This document shows, piece after piece, positions 43,118 through 51,877 of a stretch of 51,877 nucleotides of DNA. Made by a program: the position numbers and the translations under genes. Numbering within the stretch: position 1 is the first letter of the stretch; each line of letters begins with the position of its first letter. The notes beneath the pieces are model-generated. The model saw only the letters and a program-made list of their open reading frames with translations. It was not told where the DNA came from and searched no databases. The stretch is from an uncultured Clostridia bacterium (GTDB lineage Bacteria > Bacillota > Clostridia > Christensenellales > Aristaeellaceae). The stretch spans positions 1-51,877 of the forward strand of contig CANRLC010000011.1 of assembly GCA_947631405.1 (NCBI GenBank). The letters run 5' to 3'.

Positions 43118-43750
43118 ATGAAATATCGCGGCATCATCTTCGATCTGGACGGGGTCGTCTGCTCGACGGACGAATACCACTATCTGGCGTGGAAGGCGCT
43201 CGCCGACCGCCTTGGCATCCCCTTCGATAGGGAGCGCAACAGCCTGCTGCGCGGCGTGAGCCGCATGGACAGCCTGCGCATCATTCTAGAAAAGGCCGAC
43301 AGGGCCTACACGGACGCGGAGATGGCGGCCTTCGCCGAGGAAAAGAACGCGCTCTATCGCGAGCTGCTCGGGCGCATGTCCCCCGCCGATCTTTCGGACG
43401 ACGTGCGCGCCACGCTGGACGCGCTGCGCGCGGACGGGAAGCGGCTGGCCATCGGCTCCTCCAGCAAGAACACGCCCTTTATTCTGGAACGCCTCGGCCT
43501 GTCCGATTTCTTTGACGCGGTCGCCGACGGCAACTGCATCACCCATTCCAAGCCGCACCCCGAGGTCTTTCTGAAGGCGGCGGAGATGCTCGGCCTCGCC
43601 CCTTGCGACTGTCTGGTCGTCGAGGACGCGCACGCAGGCGTCGAGGCGGCGAGGCGCGGCGGCTTTGACTGCGCCGCCATCGGAGACGCGCGGGACGACG
43701 CGCGCGCCGCCTATTCGCTTGACCGGCTTTCCGATCTGCTGGGGATATAG
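43118..43750 (+). CDS. pgmB: Beta-phosphoglucomutase (HAD family)
   Basis: 210 residues. IIFDLDGVVCSTDEYHYLAWKALADRLGI holds the nucleophile and acid Asp (residues 9 and 11) and the His/Trp pattern that marks beta-PGM among HAD proteins; NSLLRGVSRMDSLRIIL is the substrate cap; GSSSKNT, HSKPHPEVFLKAAEML and VVEDAHAGVEAA complete the site. It converts beta-glucose-1-phosphate (from disaccharide phosphorolysis) into glucose-6-phosphate. AGGAGG lies 7 nt before the ATG. Copy 4 of the dispersed element starts directly after its TAG. Confidence 0.9.
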   Translation: MKYRGIIFDLDGVVCSTDEYHYLAWKALADRLGIPFDRERNSLLRGVSRMDSLRIILEKADRAYTDAEMAAFAEEKNALYRELLGRMSPADLSDDVRATLDALRADGKRLAIGSSSKNTPFILERLGLSDFFDAVADGNCITHSKPHPEVFLKAAEMLGLAPCDCLVVEDAHAGVEAARRGGFDCAAIGDARDDARAAYSLDRLSDLLGI

Positions 43751-43990
43751 ATAATACTTTTCTCAGTTAGAATCTTTATATCACAGGATGGGGTCTGGGG
43801 ACAATGTCCCCAGACAGGGTTTGGGGCGGTAGCCCCAACGTACCCCGGCGCGTAGCGCCCACAAATCAGTAGCCCGGAAGCGAAGCGATCCCGGGTGGAT
43901 CGTTCATGAAAAGTGGCGTACTCCCGCTTTTGCTTGTCCTGCGTAGCCCAATGACAGAATGATGGATGATTTGATTTGAGAATAGTATAA
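43751..43990 (+). repeat. Structured dispersed element, copy 4 (short form, hairpin Y)
   Basis: 240 nt, with the best-kept ends: ATAATACTTTTCTCAG at the left and, read in reverse complement from the right, TTATACTATTCTCAAATC. It has the shared hairpin, GGGGC-GGTA-GCCCC as in copy 2, then GGCGC-GTA-GCGCC (43847-43859) as in copy 3. Together the four copies show every combination of long or short module with hairpin X or Y. Confidence 0.8.
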
Positions 43991-43997
43991 AGGCACC

Positions 43998-44029
43998 AAT
44001 CGGGCCGCGCCCACCGGCGCGGCCCGATT
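43998..44029. terminator. Terminator between convergent genes at the end of the liv operon
   Basis: AATCGGGCCGCGCC-cacc-GGCGCGGCCCGATT, a perfect 14-bp stem, followed by ATTTCC on the + strand and by GGTGCCTTT on the minus strand. Confidence 0.8.
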
Positions 44030-44040
44030 ATTTCCATGTC

Positions 44041-44739
44041 TCAGCCGAGGTACGCGCGGCGGACGTCGTCGTCGTGCATCAGCGCGTCGGCGTCGCCCTC
44101 CTTGACGATGTTGCCCGTCTCCAGCACATACGCGCGCGTGGCGATCGAGAGCGCCATCTGCGCGTTCTGCTCGACGAGCAGGATCGTCGTGCCCGCGCGG
44201 TTCAGCTCGCCGATGATGTCGAAGATCTGCTCCACCAGCAGCGGCGCGAGGCCCATCGACGGCTCGTCGAGCATGAGCAGCTTCGGCTTGCTCATCAGCG
44301 CGCGGCCCATCGCCAGCATCTGCTGCTCGCCGCCGGAGAGCGTTCCGGCCACCTGCCGGGCGCGCTCCTTCAGGCGCGGGAAGCGGGTGAATACGTTCTC
44401 CAGCGACGCCTCGATCTCCCCCGCCGGGCGCGAGAAGCCGCCCATCTCGAGGTTCTCGCGCACCGTCATCTGTTGAAAGACGCGGCGGCCCTCCGGGCAG
44501 AGCGCCATCCCGCGCGAGACGATCTTGCTGGCGGGCATGCCCACGAGGCTTTGCCCCTCGAAGGTGATCGTGCCGCCGCGCGGATGCAGAAGCCCTGCGA
44601 CCGTGTTCAGCGTGGTCGATTTGCCCGCGCCGTTCGCGCCAATCAGCGTCACGATCTCCCCGTCGTTGACCTCGAAGGAGACGCCCTTGATCGCGTGTAT
44701 ACTGCCGTAGTAGACGTGCAGGTTTTCCACCTTCAGCAT
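44041..44739 (-). CDS. livF: Branched-chain amino acid ABC transporter ATPase LivF
   Basis: 232 residues: GANGAGKSTTLNTVAGLLHP (Walker A), TLSGGEQQMLAMGRALMSKPKLLMLDEPSMGLAP (signature and Walker B), then VEQNAQMALSIATRAYVLETG, the LivF ending. It powers uptake of Leu/Ile/Val or a related substrate with LivG, LivM and LivH. GGAGGG lies 8 nt before the ATG, 4 nt after the livG stop. It is the last gene of the operon. Confidence 0.94.
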   Translation of the reverse strand: MLKVENLHVYYGSIHAIKGVSFEVNDGEIVTLIGANGAGKSTTLNTVAGLLHPRGGTITFEGQSLVGMPASKIVSRGMALCPEGRRVFQQMTVRENLEMGGFSRPAGEIEASLENVFTRFPRLKERARQVAGTLSGGEQQMLAMGRALMSKPKLLMLDEPSMGLAPLLVEQIFDIIGELNRAGTTILLVEQNAQMALSIATRAYVLETGNIVKEGDADALMHDDDVRRAYLG

Positions 44740-44743
44740 GTCG

Positions 44744-45601
44744 TCAGCCCTCCTTGCGCTTGCCCAGATACGCCTCGATCACGACGGGGTTCTGCTGGAT
44801 CTCGCTGGCCGTGCCCTTGGCGATGATGCGCCCGTAGTTGAGCACGCAGATACCCTCGCAGATGCCCATGACCAGATTCATGTCGTGCTCGATCAGCAGG
44901 ATGGCGATGTGGAACTGGTCGCGAATCTTGGTGATGTTGGCCATCAGCTCGTCGGTCTCGTGCGGGTTCATGCCGGCGGCGGGTTCGTCCAGCAGCAGCA
45001 GCGACGGGTTGGTCGCCAGCGCGCGCACGATCTCCAGCCTGCGCTGCGCGCCGTAGGGCAGCGACCCGGCCTGATGGCCCGCGAGATCCTGCATATCGAA
45101 GATGGAGAGCAGATCCATCGCGCGCTCGTGCTGGGCGCGCTCGCCCTTCCAGTAGGCGGGCAGGCGCAGGATGCCGGAGAACATCCCGTAGCGGAGCTGG
45201 TTGTGCAAGCCGATGCGCACGTTGTCCTCGACGGTCATGTTGCCGAAGAGGCGGATGTTTTGGAACGTGCGCGCGATGCCCAGCCGGTTTGCCTGAATGG
45301 TGTTCATCCCGGCGGTGTCGCGCCCGTTGAGCAGGATGGTGCCCATCGTGGGCTGATACACCTTGGTGAGCAGGTTGAAGACGGTCGTCTTGCCCGCGCC
45401 GTTGGGGCCGATCAGGCCCGCGATCTCGGTGCGGCCGATGATGAGGTTAAAGTCCTCCACGGCGTGCAGGCCGCCGAACTCGATGCCCAGATGCCGCGCC
45501 TCCAGCACAGGGCGGCTGCCGAGGTCGCGCTCCGGGATGATCCCCTGGCTCGGCGCGGGAACCATGCGGGTGGTCGAATGTTTGCGATTGGAAACGCTCA
45601 T
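44744..45601 (-). CDS. livG: Branched-chain amino acid ABC transporter ATPase LivG
   Basis: 285 residues: GPNGAGKTTVFNLLTKVYQP (Walker A), LPYGAQRRLEIVRALATNPSLLLLDEPAAGMNPHE (the LivG form of the signature), and HDMNLVMGICEGICVLNYG. The first 30 residues (MSVSNRKHSTTRMVPAPSQG onward) are an extension not usual in LivG, but the ATG at 45601 overlaps the livM stop as ATGA and follows GGGAGG, so it is likely used. Confidence 0.94.
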   Translation of the reverse strand: MSVSNRKHSTTRMVPAPSQGIIPERDLGSRPVLEARHLGIEFGGLHAVEDFNLIIGRTEIAGLIGPNGAGKTTVFNLLTKVYQPTMGTILLNGRDTAGMNTIQANRLGIARTFQNIRLFGNMTVEDNVRIGLHNQLRYGMFSGILRLPAYWKGERAQHERAMDLLSIFDMQDLAGHQAGSLPYGAQRRLEIVRALATNPSLLLLDEPAAGMNPHETDELMANITKIRDQFHIAILLIEHDMNLVMGICEGICVLNYGRIIAKGTASEIQQNPVVIEAYLGKRKEG

Positions 45602-46653
45602 TGCGCGTCGCCTCCCTTCCGTGTACGGTGGGGCAGGATGCGCCCGAAGAACTGCCGGATGGACGGGCTGTTGGTGAAGAGCATCACGACGATCAGCACG
45701 ATCGCGTAGATGAGCATGCGGTAATCGCCGAACTCGCGCAGCACCTCGGGCAGCACGGTCAGCAGCGTGGCCGCGATGATCGAGCCGCGGATGGAGCCGA
45801 TGCCGCCCAGCACGACGAACACCAGCACGAGGATGGACGTATCAAACTTGAACTTGGCTGCCGTGACCGTCGAGAGGTTGAGGCCGTAGAGCGCGCCGGC
45901 CATGCCCGCCAGCACGGCGGAGGTGACAAAGGCCATCATCTTATATTTGGTGACGTTGATGCCGACGGACTCCGCCGCGATGCGGCTGTCGCGGATCGCC
46001 ATGATCGCGCGGCCGGAGCGGCTGTTCACCAGATTGAGCACGACGATGAGCGTGAAGATCACGAGGCAAAAGCCCATGGTAAACGTGGAAATGGTCTTGT
46101 TGCCCACCGCGCCGGTCGGGCCTTTATAAATGACGTTGCCCGGCAAGTTCGGATTGTTGAAGGAAACGTGCAGCGCGCTGCCGTCCACGGAAAAGTAGAG
46201 GCAGTTGAGCACGTTGCGGATGATCTCGCCGAAGGCCAGCGTCACGATGGCAAGGTAGTCGCCGCGCAGCCGCAGAACGGGGATGCCGATGATCACGCCC
46301 GCGATGCCCGCGACCGCTCCGCCAGCGAGCATCGCCAAAATCAGGCGAACCGTTTCGTTTTCCATCTCGAAAGCGCTCAGCAGCCACGCGGACATGATGA
46401 TGCCGGAGAAGGCGCCCACGCTCATGAAGCCCGCGTGGCCGAGGCTTAGTTCGCCGGAGATGCCGACGGTCAGGTTGAGCGAGACGGCCATGACGATCCA
46501 TGTGCAGATCGGCACAAGCTGCCCGCGGAACGAACGGCTCATCTTGAAACCGGGGATCAGGCCCGACAGCGCCAGCTGGCACAGCAGAAAGGCGATTACG
46601 ACCATCGCGTAGGTGGCCGCGTTGCCGGAGAGGAACCTCTTGATCTTTTTCAT
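45598..46653 (-). CDS. livM: Branched-chain amino acid ABC transporter permease LivM
   Basis: About 351 residues with eight to ten membrane segments. LTVGISGELSLGHAGFMSVGAFSG, VLRLRGDYLAIVTLAFGEIIRNVLNCL and AIRDSRIAAESVGINVTKYKMMAFV are LivM signatures. The ATG at 46653 (MKKIKRFLSGN) is favoured, with GAGGTG 6 nt upstream; a GTG at 46662 overlaps that site. Confidence 0.93.
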   Translation of the reverse strand: MKKIKRFLSGNAATYAMVVIAFLLCQLALSGLIPGFKMSRSFRGQLVPICTWIVMAVSLNLTVGISGELSLGHAGFMSVGAFSGIIMSAWLLSAFEMENETVRLILAMLAGGAVAGIAGVIIGIPVLRLRGDYLAIVTLAFGEIIRNVLNCLYFSVDGSALHVSFNNPNLPGNVIYKGPTGAVGNKTISTFTMGFCLVIFTLIVVLNLVNSRSGRAIMAIRDSRIAAESVGINVTKYKMMAFVTSAVLAGMAGALYGLNLSTVTAAKFKFDTSILVLVFVVLGGIGSIRGSIIAATLLTVLPEVLREFGDYRMLIYAIVLIVVMLFTNSPSIRQFFGRILPHRTRKGGDAQ

Positions 46654-46663
46654 GCCGTTCACC

Positions 46664-47548
46664 TCACACCTTCTCGTGAACCTGCTTGCCGAGCAGACCC
46701 GTGGGCCGCACGAGCAGCACGACGATCAGCACGCCGAAGACGATCGCGTCGCCCAGCTCCGTGGAGACATACGCCTTGCCGAGAATCTCGATGACACCCA
46801 GCAGCAGGCCGCCCAGCAGCGCGCCGGGGATGGAGCCGATGCCGCCGAAGACGGCGGCGGTGAACGCCTTGATGCCGGGCATGGAGCCGGTCGTCGGCAT
46901 GAGCACGGGGTAGGTGGAGCACAGCAGCACGCCCGCGATCGCGGCCAGCGCGCTGCCGATGGCGAACGTGAGCGAGATGGTGCTGTTGACGTTGATGCCC
47001 ATCAGCTCCGCCGCACCGCGGTCCTCGCTGACGCCGCGCATGGCCTTGCCCATCTTGGTCTTGTTGATGAACAGCGTAAGCGAAACCATGATGACGACGT
47101 TGGCCAACACGGTCACCAGCGTCTCACCCGTGATGAGCATCTGCCCGCCGAAGAGCGAAAGCGAGGGGAAGGAGACGAGACTGGGGAAATTCTTGGGATT
47201 CGCCGTCCAGATGAGCTGAGCCACGTTTTGCAGCAGATAGCTCATGCCGATGGCGGTAATGAGCACGGCCAGCGACGTCGCCTGACGCAGCGGCTTGTAG
47301 GCTAGCCGCTCGATGGTGATGCCCAACGCCGTACACACGATGACGGCGGCCAGCACCCCCGCCAGCGGCGGCAGCCCGACGTACTGCGTGACGCAGAAAG
47401 CGATATACGCGCCAACCATGATGACGTCGCCGTGCGCGAAGTTAAGCATCTTGGCGATGCCGTACACCATCGAATAGCCCAGCGCGATGATGGCGTACAC
47501 GCTGCCCAGACCGATGCCGTTGATCAAATAGGAGAAGAATTGGATCAT
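46664..47548 (-). CDS. livH: Branched-chain amino acid ABC transporter permease LivH
   Basis: 294 residues. The N-terminus FFSYLINGIGLGSVYAIIALGYSMVYGIAKMLNFAHGDV is the LivH signature; GVSEDRGAAELMGINVNSTISLTF and AFTAAVFGGIGSIPGALLGGLLLGVIE follow. The ATG at 47548 has GAGGTG upstream. It pairs with LivM, 10 nt away. Confidence 0.94.
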   Translation of the reverse strand: MIQFFSYLINGIGLGSVYAIIALGYSMVYGIAKMLNFAHGDVIMVGAYIAFCVTQYVGLPPLAGVLAAVIVCTALGITIERLAYKPLRQATSLAVLITAIGMSYLLQNVAQLIWTANPKNFPSLVSFPSLSLFGGQMLITGETLVTVLANVVIMVSLTLFINKTKMGKAMRGVSEDRGAAELMGINVNSTISLTFAIGSALAAIAGVLLCSTYPVLMPTTGSMPGIKAFTAAVFGGIGSIPGALLGGLLLGVIEILGKAYVSTELGDAIVFGVLIVVLLVRPTGLLGKQVHEKV

Positions 47549-47652
47549 CGTCCACAGCACCTCACTTGCGTAATGGCTCTCCCCGTTTTGCAATGGGATC
47601 GCCCGCATCAACGGGCCGCGCGGGCACGCGCTGATGCGGACGATTCCGCTCG

Positions 47653-47704
47653 ATAAAACGACCGCCTGTCCGGCCCCGGGCTGGCCCCGAGGCCGGGCAA
47701 GCGG
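47653..47704 (-). terminator. Attenuating terminator after livJ
   Basis: Minus strand: CCGCtTGcCCGGCC ... GGCCGGaCAgGCGG followed by TCGTTTTATC. It lies in the 171-nt gap between livJ and livH and should lower expression of the permease and ATPase genes relative to the binding protein. Confidence 0.75.
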
Positions 47705-47719
47705 TGAAACGATGTTTCT

Positions 47720-48847
47720 TTACTCCACGACTTCGTACTGACCGTCCTTGATGACAACGGCGAGAGGCGTCTTGGAGACCTCGCCGGACTCAGTCCACGT
47801 CATGGCGCCGGTGATGCCCTCGATCTGCAGCTTCGGGAACTCGGCGATCAGCAGCTCGCAGGCTTCCTCAGGCGTGGTGTCGGCGGTGATGCCGGTATTC
47901 AGGCAGGCCTGATAGAGCGCGTAGATGCCGTCGTAGGCGTTAGCGGCGAACTGATTCGGCACCTCGCCGTAAAGCTCCTGATACTTGGCGACGAAGTTCT
48001 TCGTCTGCTCATTGTCCGCGCCGGAATAGAACGGGGTCAGCATCATGACGCCCTCGGCGAGGCTGGTGTCAAAGCCCTCCACGGAGAGGATGCCGTCCAT
48101 GCCGTCCACGCCGAAGAACAGCGGGGCGTACTCCTGACGGTTGGCCTCGGTGAGGATCTGAGAAGCCGGGGTGTAGTAGATCGGAAGGAAGACGATATCC
48201 GCGCCGGCGTTCTTGGCCTCGGTCACCTGCACGGAGAAGTCGGTCGTGTCGTCGGTGAAGGTGGTGGTGGAAACGATGTCAAGGCCCTGCGTCTCCGCCT
48301 CGGCGATAAACGCCTGATAGATGCCGGTGGAGTACACGTCGGCGTTGTTGTAGATGATGGCGACCTTGGTGCCCAGCTTCGTCTCGCCGATGCGCTTAGC
48401 GGCGGCGGTGCCCATCGCGGGGTCGGTGAAGCAGACTTGGAAGGCGTTGTCCTTATTCGCGGTCACGTCGGCGGAAGACGCGGACGGCGTGAGCATGAAG
48501 ATGCGATCCTCAAAGGCCTGCGCGGAGACGGCGATGCACGGCGCCGTGGTGACGGTGCCCAGAATCATCTGAGAGCCGTTGTCCAGTGTGGCGTTGTAGG
48601 CGTTGATGCCCTTCTCGGGATCATGTTCGTCATCCTGCACGTCGATCACGATATCGAAGGCCGCGTCGGGATTGGCGTTGATCTCGTCGGCGGCGATCTT
48701 CGCGCCGTTGGCCACGGCCACGCCGTACACGGCGGCAGGGCCGGTCATCGGGCCGATGACGCCGATCTTGATCGTGTCCTCAGCCATGGCGAAGGACGCG
48801 GTGAGCGCCAGCGCGAGGGCCAGCGCGACCACAAGAAGCTTCTTCAT
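47720..48847 (-). CDS. livJ: Branched-chain amino acid-binding protein (LivJ/LivK type)
   Basis: 375 residues. Signal peptide MKKLLVVALALALALTASFA, cleaved at AMA before EDTIKIGV; no lipobox. The mature protein opens TIKIGVIGPMTGPAAVYGVAVANGAKIAADEIN, the type 1 periplasmic-binding fold, and has GTVTTAPCIAVSAQAFEDR and FFGVDGMDGILSVEGFDTSLAEG. It binds a branched-chain or other small amino acid. AGGAGG lies 6 nt before the ATG at 48847. It leads the operon, behind a leader of about 80 nt. Confidence 0.94.
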   Translation of the reverse strand: MKKLLVVALALALALTASFAMAEDTIKIGVIGPMTGPAAVYGVAVANGAKIAADEINANPDAAFDIVIDVQDDEHDPEKGINAYNATLDNGSQMILGTVTTAPCIAVSAQAFEDRIFMLTPSASSADVTANKDNAFQVCFTDPAMGTAAAKRIGETKLGTKVAIIYNNADVYSTGIYQAFIAEAETQGLDIVSTTTFTDDTTDFSVQVTEAKNAGADIVFLPIYYTPASQILTEANRQEYAPLFFGVDGMDGILSVEGFDTSLAEGVMMLTPFYSGADNEQTKNFVAKYQELYGEVPNQFAANAYDGIYALYQACLNTGITADTTPEEACELLIAEFPKLQIEGITGAMTWTESGEVSKTPLAVVIKDGQYEVVE

Positions 48848-48870
48848 AGTCGTTCCTCCTGTTTGATGAT

Positions 48871-48918
48871 GGAGCCTGACCGGCTCCGGTTTTGCGGCGG
48901 CGGGGCCTGCCCCGCGCC
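48871..48918 (-). promoter_or_regulatory. Structured leader of the liv operon
   Basis: Two hairpins precede the ribosome site: GGAGCC/GGCTCC (48871-48887) and a GCGGGGC/GCCCCGC stem (about 48898-48916). A known riboswitch is not recognised; they may only protect the mRNA. Confidence 0.4.
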
Positions 48919-48928
48919 GATGGCAATC

Positions 48929-48957
48929 ATTATAGCGCAAAAAAACGGGTGAAACAA
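48929..48957 (-). promoter_or_regulatory. Promoter of the liv operon
   Basis: Minus strand: TTGTTT (48957-48952), 17 nt, TATAAT (48934-48929). The gap from here to 49165 is more AT-rich and shows no gene. Confidence 0.7.
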
Positions 48958-49165
48958 GCGATTTTCAATCGATTCCAATCACGGTGGACGTGATTCTTTT
49001 TCATTTTATGAAGGGATAAAGTCAACAAGATGCAATCTATTGTCATTTTGCGCGCTTTTTTGCCCGAATTTGGTGAAAACTGCGAGAAAGCCGTCCTCTC
49101 CGCGCGCGCCCGCGGGAAGGGACTAGCCAACGCGCGCGATTTCCCGTATAATAGGTAAGCAGCCG

Positions 49166-50266
49166 TCACAGCGCGGATGCGGCCAGCGTGACGAGCGTGG
49201 CGGTCGGCGGGTTGAAGAGGCGGAAGAAGAAGGCCGGGTAGCGCGCGTCGCGCGTGCCGAGGCCGGGGCTGACGTAGACCTGCGCCGCGCCCACGCGCGA
49301 CAGGCCGTAATACGCCCCCTCGCCGGGCAGCAGGCCGTAGCGCGGCAGCGCCATCGACGGGATGAACAGCGCGCCCAGCAGGGGCAGCCGCGCCACCCCG
49401 CCCAGATGATGCCCGCAGAGCACCGCGTCCACCAGCGAGGAAAGCTCCTGCGCGGAGGGCGGCGTGTGCGTCAGCGCGACGACGGCGTCCCCGACGCGGA
49501 TCTCCTTGCGGGCCTGCCGCGTCTGCTCCAGCCAGCTCAGGTTGTAGGAGGCCAGCTCGATCGCGTTTTCGTCCCCGCCCGCCTGCGCTTCGAGGTATTG
49601 CAGCTCGTACTGGCGCTGCAGTGTGTCCAGATCGAGGCTGAGCTGCGACGGCGTCAGCAGCCACAGCACCGCGTCGCCGCGCTGCAAGCGCACGGGCGCG
49701 CTGAGCATCTGCCCGCCGCGCTGGCGCGCGCCGAGCACCCACGGCGCGAACGGGCTGCCGCTGGTAGCGTAGTCCATCGAGGCGGGAACGGGATCCTCGT
49801 CCCCGGCGATGAAGTAGACCGGCGCGGCCGGGGCAATCTCGTGCAGCGCGTCCAGCAGCGCGTAGAGCGGCTCCGCGTTGCCGCGCAGGGAGAGCATGTC
49901 CCCGGTGAGCGCGACCGCGTCGAAGGCCGCGTCCTGCAGCGCCATGCGCAGGCGGGACTGCCCGCTTCCAAACATGGCCCCCTTCAGGTCGGACAGGTGC
50001 AGGATGGTAAAGCCGTCCAGCGCCTCGCCCATCCCGGTCACGGGCACCTCGACGCGCGCGAGGAAGACGAAGCGGTCGGCGATCAGGTTCGCCCCCAGCG
50101 CAGCCAAAAGGAGCAGCGCCGCCAGCGTGAGCAGACGGCGCGCGATCGAGCGTTTCCTTCGTGTTTCAAAAAAGTGGGTGTCCGGCGAGGCGGCGGTAAA
50201 GCGGGAGGCGTCCCGTGGGGAAAAGGCGTCGTAGCCGCTGCGGCTCTTGGTCGGTCGTCTGTTCAT
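49166..50266 (-). CDS. Membrane-anchored metallophosphoesterase-like protein with altered metal ligands
   Basis: 366 residues. A basic N-terminus and one membrane helix (LLTLAALLLLAALGANLIA) precede a calcineurin-like fold with FTILHLSDLKGAMFG, AVALTGDML, YFIAGDEDPVP, ALTHTPPS and AVLCGHHLGG. These are the places of the usual DLH, GD, GNHE, HxP and GHTHGG motifs, but the first His is Lys, GNHE is GDED and GHTH is GHHL, so metal binding and activity may be lost or changed. YkuE-like enzymes are the closest comparison. It is divergent from radA. Confidence 0.8.
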   Translation of the reverse strand: MNRRPTKSRSGYDAFSPRDASRFTAASPDTHFFETRRKRSIARRLLTLAALLLLAALGANLIADRFVFLARVEVPVTGMGEALDGFTILHLSDLKGAMFGSGQSRLRMALQDAAFDAVALTGDMLSLRGNAEPLYALLDALHEIAPAAPVYFIAGDEDPVPASMDYATSGSPFAPWVLGARQRGGQMLSAPVRLQRGDAVLWLLTPSQLSLDLDTLQRQYELQYLEAQAGGDENAIELASYNLSWLEQTRQARKEIRVGDAVVALTHTPPSAQELSSLVDAVLCGHHLGGVARLPLLGALFIPSMALPRYGLLPGEGAYYGLSRVGAAQVYVSPGLGTRDARYPAFFFRLFNPPTATLVTLAASAL

Positions 50267-50296
50267 GCGTCTGTCCCCCGTTGGCTTGCTGGGTCA

Positions 50297-50325
50297 ATTA
50301 TAGCGTATCCGCCGGGCGGCTTCAA
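50297..50325 (-). promoter_or_regulatory. Promoter of the metallophosphoesterase-like gene
   Basis: Minus strand: TTGAAG (50325-50320), 17 nt, TATAAT (50302-50297), 30 nt before the ATG. Confidence 0.65.
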
Positions 50326-50381
50326 CGGAAGAAATTACCTTTCAGGATAGAAACCGAAAAAGAAGAAACTGGAAATATCTG

Positions 50382-50408
50382 GAAGGGGAAAGCCTGTTCC
50401 CCTTCTTT
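50382..50408 (+). terminator. Leader hairpin before radA
   Basis: GAAGGGGAA-agcctg-TTCCCCTTC followed by TTTGA, ending just before the radA ribosome site GAGGAGG. It may be an attenuator or the end of a short upstream transcript. Confidence 0.5.
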
Positions 50409-50422
50409 GAGGAGGCGCGCGC

Positions 50423-51793
<1,371 letters not shown>

Positions 51794-51811
51794 CGCGGTT
51801 GTGTAGGTTTG

Positions 51812-51877
51812 TCAATCATCTTGGACAGTGAAGTTAGAGAGAAAGTCGCTGGGAGTAGCCCAGTGAAGAGGACGCAT
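51812..51877 (-). pseudogene. Possible C-terminal end of a transposase, cut by the window edge
   Basis: The minus strand encodes MRPLHWATPSDFLSNFTVQDD then a stop. RPxHWATPSDFL resembles the last segment of rve/integrase-core transposases ('RP..aL.w.TP.eF'). The Met at the edge may be internal. Only 22 codons are visible, so this is a tentative call; the sequence past the window edge would decide it. Confidence 0.4.

Noticed and set aside
49147-49152. Plus-strand TATAAT between livJ and the metallophosphoesterase-like gene
   Set aside because: No -35 match at the right distance and no + strand gene downstream.

Overview
The window looks like chromosome from a G+C-rich, endospore-forming Firmicute, probably a gut- or rumen-type clostridium. 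Evidence seen: spoIIID next to an mreB-type gene, ylxM-ffh-rpsP-khpA-rimM, the ecfA1-ecfA2-ecfT-truA block, a DUF951 gene, a short-form malic enzyme, consensus sigma-A promoters with 17-nt spacers, and AGGAGG-type ribosome binding sites. The exact lineage is inference. All three ABC solute-binding proteins have ordinary signal peptides and no lipobox cysteine, which is unusual for a single-membrane Firmicute.

Layout. 70-3388: a divergent pair, a beta-helix protein and a GH10 xylanase-type enzyme, both without signal peptides, sharing adjacent promoters. 3807-6738: two exported proteins of unknown function. 6820-9693: the SRP/ribosome cluster (rimM, khpA, rpsP, ffh, ylxM), with no trmD after rimM. 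9813-12761: an acetyltransferase, a DMT permease, an mreB-like gene and spoIIID. 12886-18430: truA, the ECF transporter core and, upstream on the same strand, two G3E-family GTPases, one with a large His/Asp/Cys repeat. 18568-21315: malic enzyme, a 72-residue orphan, signal peptidase I and a DUF951 protein. 21452-34406: a carbohydrate region holding a TraX-like protein, an intracellular GH53 endo-galactanase, a zinc ribbon, a 612-residue unknown enzyme, a MalEFG-type transporter and a YtfQRT-YjfF-type (galactofuranose-like) transporter. 34754-38794: PepSY-repeat protein, AraC regulator, alpha/alpha-toroid protein, and an AT-rich exported orphan. 38860-43750: an HD-GYP-like protein with a broken HD dyad, a hybrid histidine kinase with a pseudo-receiver, and beta-phosphoglucomutase. 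44041-48847: the liv branched-chain amino-acid-type transporter. 49166-51793: a membrane-anchored metallophosphoesterase-like protein with altered metal ligands, and radA. The last bases hold what may be the end of a transposase.

The two sugar transporters, the cytoplasmic GH10, GH53 and beta-helix proteins and beta-phosphoglucomutase suggest a cell that imports plant-polysaccharide oligosaccharides and finishes their breakdown inside.

The most novel signal is a family of four dispersed intergenic elements (about 3405-3748, 20105-20339, 37337-37677, 43751-43990). They have imperfect terminal inverted repeats, a shared perfect hairpin, two independent exchangeable modules present in all four combinations, and three compensatory base-pair changes between the two long copies. 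All four lie in the same orientation at the 3' end of a + strand gene, and in two copies the first bases of the element form the gene's stop codon. A possible diverged relative lies at 40761-40918.
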